From NCBI RefSeq assembly GCF_014925385.1, contig NZ_JACSDK010000001.1, forward strand, positions 372,001-436,000: a DNA stretch of 64,000 nt. The letters run 5' to 3'. The notes beneath the pieces are model-generated. The model was not told the origin of the DNA. It saw nothing but the letters and a program-made list of their open reading frames with translations, and did no database searches. Source of the stretch: Pelagibius marinus (lineage in GTDB: Bacteria; Pseudomonadota; Alphaproteobacteria; Kiloniellales; Kiloniellaceae). Of this stretch, positions 61,252 to 64,000 are shown piece after piece. The position numbers and the translations under genes are program-made. Each line of letters begins with the position of its first letter. Position 1 is the stretch's first letter.

Positions 61252-62004
61252 CTAGTTGTATGCCGATGCTTCTCTATTCAAGAGCATGAATTCTTCCACC
61301 TTATGCAGCCACTTGTGGACGATCTCCGCTCGCGGCACGAAGCTCTTGTTGCGCTTCAAGAACCTACGGTGCACCAAGACTCTAGCGAGCTGTAAATTAA
61401 GTGGCCCCATTTTAATTTCTCCCAATCGAGGCGTTGCTCTGGCCGAATAGAGCTCAAAGAACTCTTGCTGAAACTGGCGGAGGAAAAGCATGTCGAACAG
61501 TCCAAACTCCACAACGCTCTGGGAGCGGAAAAACGCATTCAAATGCAGTTCGTTCTCGTGCAGAAGGAATGAGCCAGACACTAAGCAAGGAACGTAACCG
61601 GGTCGCTTTCGGTCCAGGATGTCATGAGGAGTGAATACTGAGAACACAAGGCCACCAGATGCGGGCTCTCGTTTCGCAATTTCGAGCAAGTTTTGTTTTT
61701 GATCAAACCCATCCTGCAAGAAATTCTCGATTCGCGAGATATAGCTTGGTTTAGTTGTGGTGCTTCGGCGTTCTTCGAATGCTTTCTTTGCACGCCTCTC
61801 TCCGAAATCTATGAGTTCTGGAAACTCTTCGCGGAGGAACTCACGCAAATTCAAAAGTCGGCTGATGGCGTTGTCCTGATATGGGATTGAGCACTGAAAA
61901 GGCGCTAGTTGCCAAGCACCATCATACCCCTGCCGCTCTTCACAGCATTGAAATGTCGCGTGATACAGGTAGGAAACTTCGTCTGATATTGGGGCATTAT
62001 TCAC
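61252..62004 (-). CDS. Thymidylate-synthase-fold enzyme (dCMP-hydroxymethylase-like residues)
   Basis: A 250-residue protein. The core GYVPCLVSGSF followed by LHLNAFFRSQ resembles archaeal-type thymidylate synthase: catalytic Cys140, and Arg160-Ser161 exactly 20 residues later, as in E. coli TS (Cys146 and Arg166-Ser167). Eleven residues after the Arg is Asp171 where TS has Asn177; Asp there marks dCMP-type enzymes such as T4 dCMP hydroxymethylase. The RSxD aspartate is Ser. The GTG start has AGGAGG 5 bases upstream, located inside the membrane gene. It overlaps that gene by 8 bases. It probably modifies or senses a pyrimidine nucleotide. Confidence 0.65.
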   Translation of the reverse strand: MNNAPISDEVSYLYHATFQCCEERQGYDGAWQLAPFQCSIPYQDNAISRLLNLREFLREEFPELIDFGERRAKKAFEERRSTTTKPSYISRIENFLQDGFDQKQNLLEIAKREPASGGLVFSVFTPHDILDRKRPGYVPCLVSGSFLLHENELHLNAFFRSQSVVEFGLFDMLFLRQFQQEFFELYSARATPRLGEIKMGPLNLQLARVLVHRRFLKRNKSFVPRAEIVHKWLHKVEEFMLLNREASAYN

Positions 62005-62794
62005 ATAGGCCTCCTATGGCGAAAAAGGCGACAACCTGTATTAGGAGAACCACTAAATAGTAAGTGAATGCCCATCGTAGCTGGTTGAGAGAGGCGCTCT
62101 TGTGGAGCTGTAGTGTTTGCAGGATGAAGACTTGCTCCAGGTCTTCACGAATTGATTTTTTAAGGTCAAAATTCTCGATCAACTTTTTGAAGAAACGCTC
62201 TCGCATCCCAACGATTTTGTGCACGAGTTCATCGTTGTTCATCGATTTCGGATTTATTTTTTCGGAGCCTAGGACGTAACGATAGAACCAGAACCTAACG
62301 TCGGAAATCAGTCTATAGGGTCGATCTGTATCTAATTCTTTATTGAACAAGAAAAGTATGATGAACAGTCCGATGGCAGTCGAACACGCAATTCCAATCA
62401 ATATCCATTTCTCTAGATCGCTAAGCGCAGTGCCAAGGCGAAGTGCAATGCCGATGGATGTGAGGATAAAAATTGAGATGCTTACGTGCGTTTGTAGCAC
62501 CCTGTACCTTTGATCCTCATACCAGTCGTGCCGATCGATTGCGTACTGAATAGCTTTGTGAATTTTTGCAATTAGACGATCAGGCGTATTCGCTTCGCTC
62601 TTTCCAATAACCTCGGATATCAAGCCCAATTCTAGCTCTTGCTCCAATCGAGTCGCTTCTTGCCGCGCAGTCTGCGGTATTGAATCGGGAGAACCGCTAA
62701 AGAATTTCTTGATAGGTCCTGTTGGTAGGAAGCGAGTGAGGAATACCAGAATGGCGGGCCCAGTTAGTGCCACTAAAACCAATGGCCATTTCAT
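61997..62794 (-). CDS. Four-helix membrane protein, putative effector
   Basis: A 265-residue protein with membrane helices at about 3-22 (PLVLVALTGPAILVFLT), 103-120, 130-150 (ILIGIACSTAIGLFIILF) and 242-262, and charged cytoplasmic loops, including KIHKAIQYAIDRHDWYEDQRY. The layout recalls SLATT/S-4TM-type pore-forming effectors of nucleotide-signalled conflict systems, but I see no diagnostic motif. The ATG at 62794 was chosen for its AGGAGG at 10-base spacing; an upstream ATG overlaps that site. It is the first gene of the pair. Confidence 0.65.
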   Translation of the reverse strand: MKWPLVLVALTGPAILVFLTRFLPTGPIKKFFSGSPDSIPQTARQEATRLEQELELGLISEVIGKSEANTPDRLIAKIHKAIQYAIDRHDWYEDQRYRVLQTHVSISIFILTSIGIALRLGTALSDLEKWILIGIACSTAIGLFIILFLFNKELDTDRPYRLISDVRFWFYRYVLGSEKINPKSMNNDELVHKIVGMRERFFKKLIENFDLKKSIREDLEQVFILQTLQLHKSASLNQLRWAFTYYLVVLLIQVVAFFAIGGLCE

Positions 62795-62950
62795 ATCTTG
62801 AATGCCTCCTGACATTCCCAACAACCCGCCTCACAAAACAGTGGATTACGGATCGATTTGTGCGCGCAACCTTATAAACAATTGCAGCATGACGCTCGAT
62901 ATTACATCACGCGATGGTTTTGTTGGGTGAAGATTTACCCGTAATCAGGC

Positions 62951-63832
62951 TCAGAAGATGTCCTTGTTCGCGCGCACCTCGTCCTTCACGAACTCGATGG
63001 TCTCGCGAATGCGGCGCAGGGCCGCGGTGTTCTCGTGGGAGACGATCCAGAAGGTGCGGGTCAGGGAGAAGGTCTTGCGCAGCACCGGCTGCAGGCCGCT
63101 CTGCTGGCCGGCCAGGAAGTCGGGCAGGATGCAGACGCCGGCGCCGGCCAGGGTGGCGTTGAGCTGGGCGATGAGGTTGGAGCTGGAGATCTGCGGCACC
63201 ACCTTGCGCCCGAAGTTGGGCATGTAGTCCAGCTTGGGGTCGAAGATCAGGTCGGCGATGTAGCCGATCATGGCGTGGTGGGTCAGGTCCTCCAGGCCGC
63301 GGATCGGCGGGTTCTCCTTCAGGTAGTCAGGCGCCGCGTAGAGCTGCAACCTGTAGTCTGTGAGCTTGGAGGCCAGCAGGCGCCCGGAGGTCGGCCGCGT
63401 CACCGCGATGGTCAGGTCGGCCTCGCGCTTGGCCAGGCTGAAGACCCGCGGCATGGCCACCAGCTGAAGTTCCAGCTTGGGGTGACGGCGCGCCAATTTG
63501 TGGATGCGCGGGGCCAGGAAGAAACTGCCGAAGCCGTCCGGCGCGCCCAGGCGCACCACGCCCTCCAGCGACTCGTCGCGGCCCTGCACCTGGGCCTGGG
63601 CCTGCAGGGTGGTGGTCTCCATGGCCTCGGCCGAGGGCAGCAGGCGCTGGCCCACCTCGGTCAGGCTGTAGCCCTTGGGATTGCGGTCGAAAAGCTGGGC
63701 GTCCAGATCGGTCTCCAGGGCGCGGATGCGGCGCGCCACTGTGGCGTTGTCGACCTTCAGGCCCTTGGCCGCGGTGGTCAGCTGCCCGGTGCGCGCCACC
63801 GCGAGAAAGAACTTCAAATCGTCCCAGCGCAT
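62951..63832 (-). CDS. LysR family transcriptional regulator
   Basis: A 293-residue LysR protein: HTH MRWDDLKFFLAVARTGQLTT through NATVARRIRALETDL, then a substrate-binding domain ending NKDIF. The start at 63832 is the family's usual MRWDDL position; an upstream ATG at 63871 has a better AAGGA site and would add 13 residues. Its C-terminal 36 residues are nearly repeated in the relic at 61142. The gene remains intact despite the insertion at its 3' side. Confidence 0.9.
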   Translation of the reverse strand: MRWDDLKFFLAVARTGQLTTAAKGLKVDNATVARRIRALETDLDAQLFDRNPKGYSLTEVGQRLLPSAEAMETTTLQAQAQVQGRDESLEGVVRLGAPDGFGSFFLAPRIHKLARRHPKLELQLVAMPRVFSLAKREADLTIAVTRPTSGRLLASKLTDYRLQLYAAPDYLKENPPIRGLEDLTHHAMIGYIADLIFDPKLDYMPNFGRKVVPQISSSNLIAQLNATLAGAGVCILPDFLAGQQSGLQPVLRKTFSLTRTFWIVSHENTAALRRIRETIEFVKDEVRANKDIF

Positions 63833-64000
63833 CGCTTCGCTTTCTGATAGGCTTTGCGTTCTTGCAGCCATGCTCGCCGCATCCTTGCAAAAATGCAAAA
63901 TGAAAATGACAAAATGGCGGTTTAGGCGCATAGAAGAATGTACTACGCAAAACAGCCATTATTTTAGCGGGTCAAGCGATCCCGGGTGAACAAAGCCTGG
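63833..64000. other. Promoter region of the LysR gene
   Basis: No other gene is supported before the window edge. The AT-rich stretch around 63890-63965 probably holds the LysR promoter. Confidence 0.4.

Larger units (their letters stand above)
61251..62950. mobile_element. AT-rich two-gene insertion at a LysR 3' end
   Basis: The 1.7 kb between the LysR relic and the intact LysR gene is plainly AT-richer than both flanks, with frequent A/T-ending codons. The flanks carry about 110 bases of similar (not identical) LysR 3' sequence in direct orientation, as expected if foreign DNA entered with its own copy of the LysR end. No integrase, transposase or inverted repeats are seen. Only the TS-like and membrane genes are inside. 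Confidence 0.8.

Overview
The window is high-GC chromosomal DNA from an alphaproteobacterium, probably of the Rhodospirillales/Rhodovibrionales type. The support is gene content: RpoH with its RpoH box, CarD beside a seven-iron ferredoxin FdxA, an S4 protein coupled to a SUV3-like mitochondrial-type helicase, Pcm, HtpG, AcnA, several class III adenylate cyclases and an MCE/Mla lipid transporter. The order is an inference from family knowledge; nothing here names a species.

Layout. 1-9.7 kb is housekeeping and stress metabolism: a protein-deglycation pair (fructosamine-kinase family plus LMW phosphatase), a class III sirtuin overlapping a uracil-DNA-glycosylase-like gene, a SufR-like Fe-S regulator divergent from a long Rieske protein, a zincin, a pterin dehydratase, a TauD-type dioxygenase, an SDR and small unknowns. 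A tRNA-Arg(CCU) at 9.7 kb marks the left end of a 16.6 kb, AT-richer integrative island (9713-26346). The island is bounded by a 41 bp direct repeat covering the 5' half of the tRNA and carries a tyrosine integrase. Its cargo looks like a defence island: a TIGR04255-type operon, a DpnI-like nuclease, an ApeA-like HEPN protein, a HEPN/RES protein, a serine recombinase, a 1020-residue hydrolase-membrane-WD40 protein with 14 WD repeats, a family-A-polymerase-like protein beside a repeat-rich non-coding stretch, and a small HEPN-like protein.

26.4-50 kb returns to core DNA: proline iminopeptidase, a secreted SNase-like protein, an M48 lipoprotein protease with a repeat-expanded signal peptide, a Cache-HAMP adenylate cyclase, rpoH, a phosphatase-like protein that has lost its metal ligands, carD, fdxA, a TerB-like gene, a DUF938 methyltransferase, a PuuB-like oxidase, a TSUP transporter, the S4/helicase pair, pcm, htpG, a DUF1223 protein, a transglutaminase-like protein, a histidine phosphatase and a cyclase-TPR protein.

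50.3-55.5 kb is one tight plus-strand operon. It joins an RsbU-like PP2C phosphatase, an RsbW-like kinase and a STAS protein to an MlaE-MlaF-MlaD-auxiliary lipoprotein transporter, which suggests phospho-controlled lipid transport. It is followed by a HU-like protein, a divergent TetR/RidA pair, acnA and an alpha/beta hydrolase.

61.25-62.95 kb is a second, AT-rich insertion. It sits between a 36-codon relic of a LysR 3' end and an intact LysR gene with a nearly identical end. It holds only two overlapping genes: a four-helix membrane protein and a thymidylate-synthase-fold enzyme whose catalytic Cys and Arg-Ser are kept but whose pyrimidine-selecting Asn appears to be Asp. This is my best candidate for an undescribed conflict system. 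All family assignments were made by eye from motifs; no database search was run.
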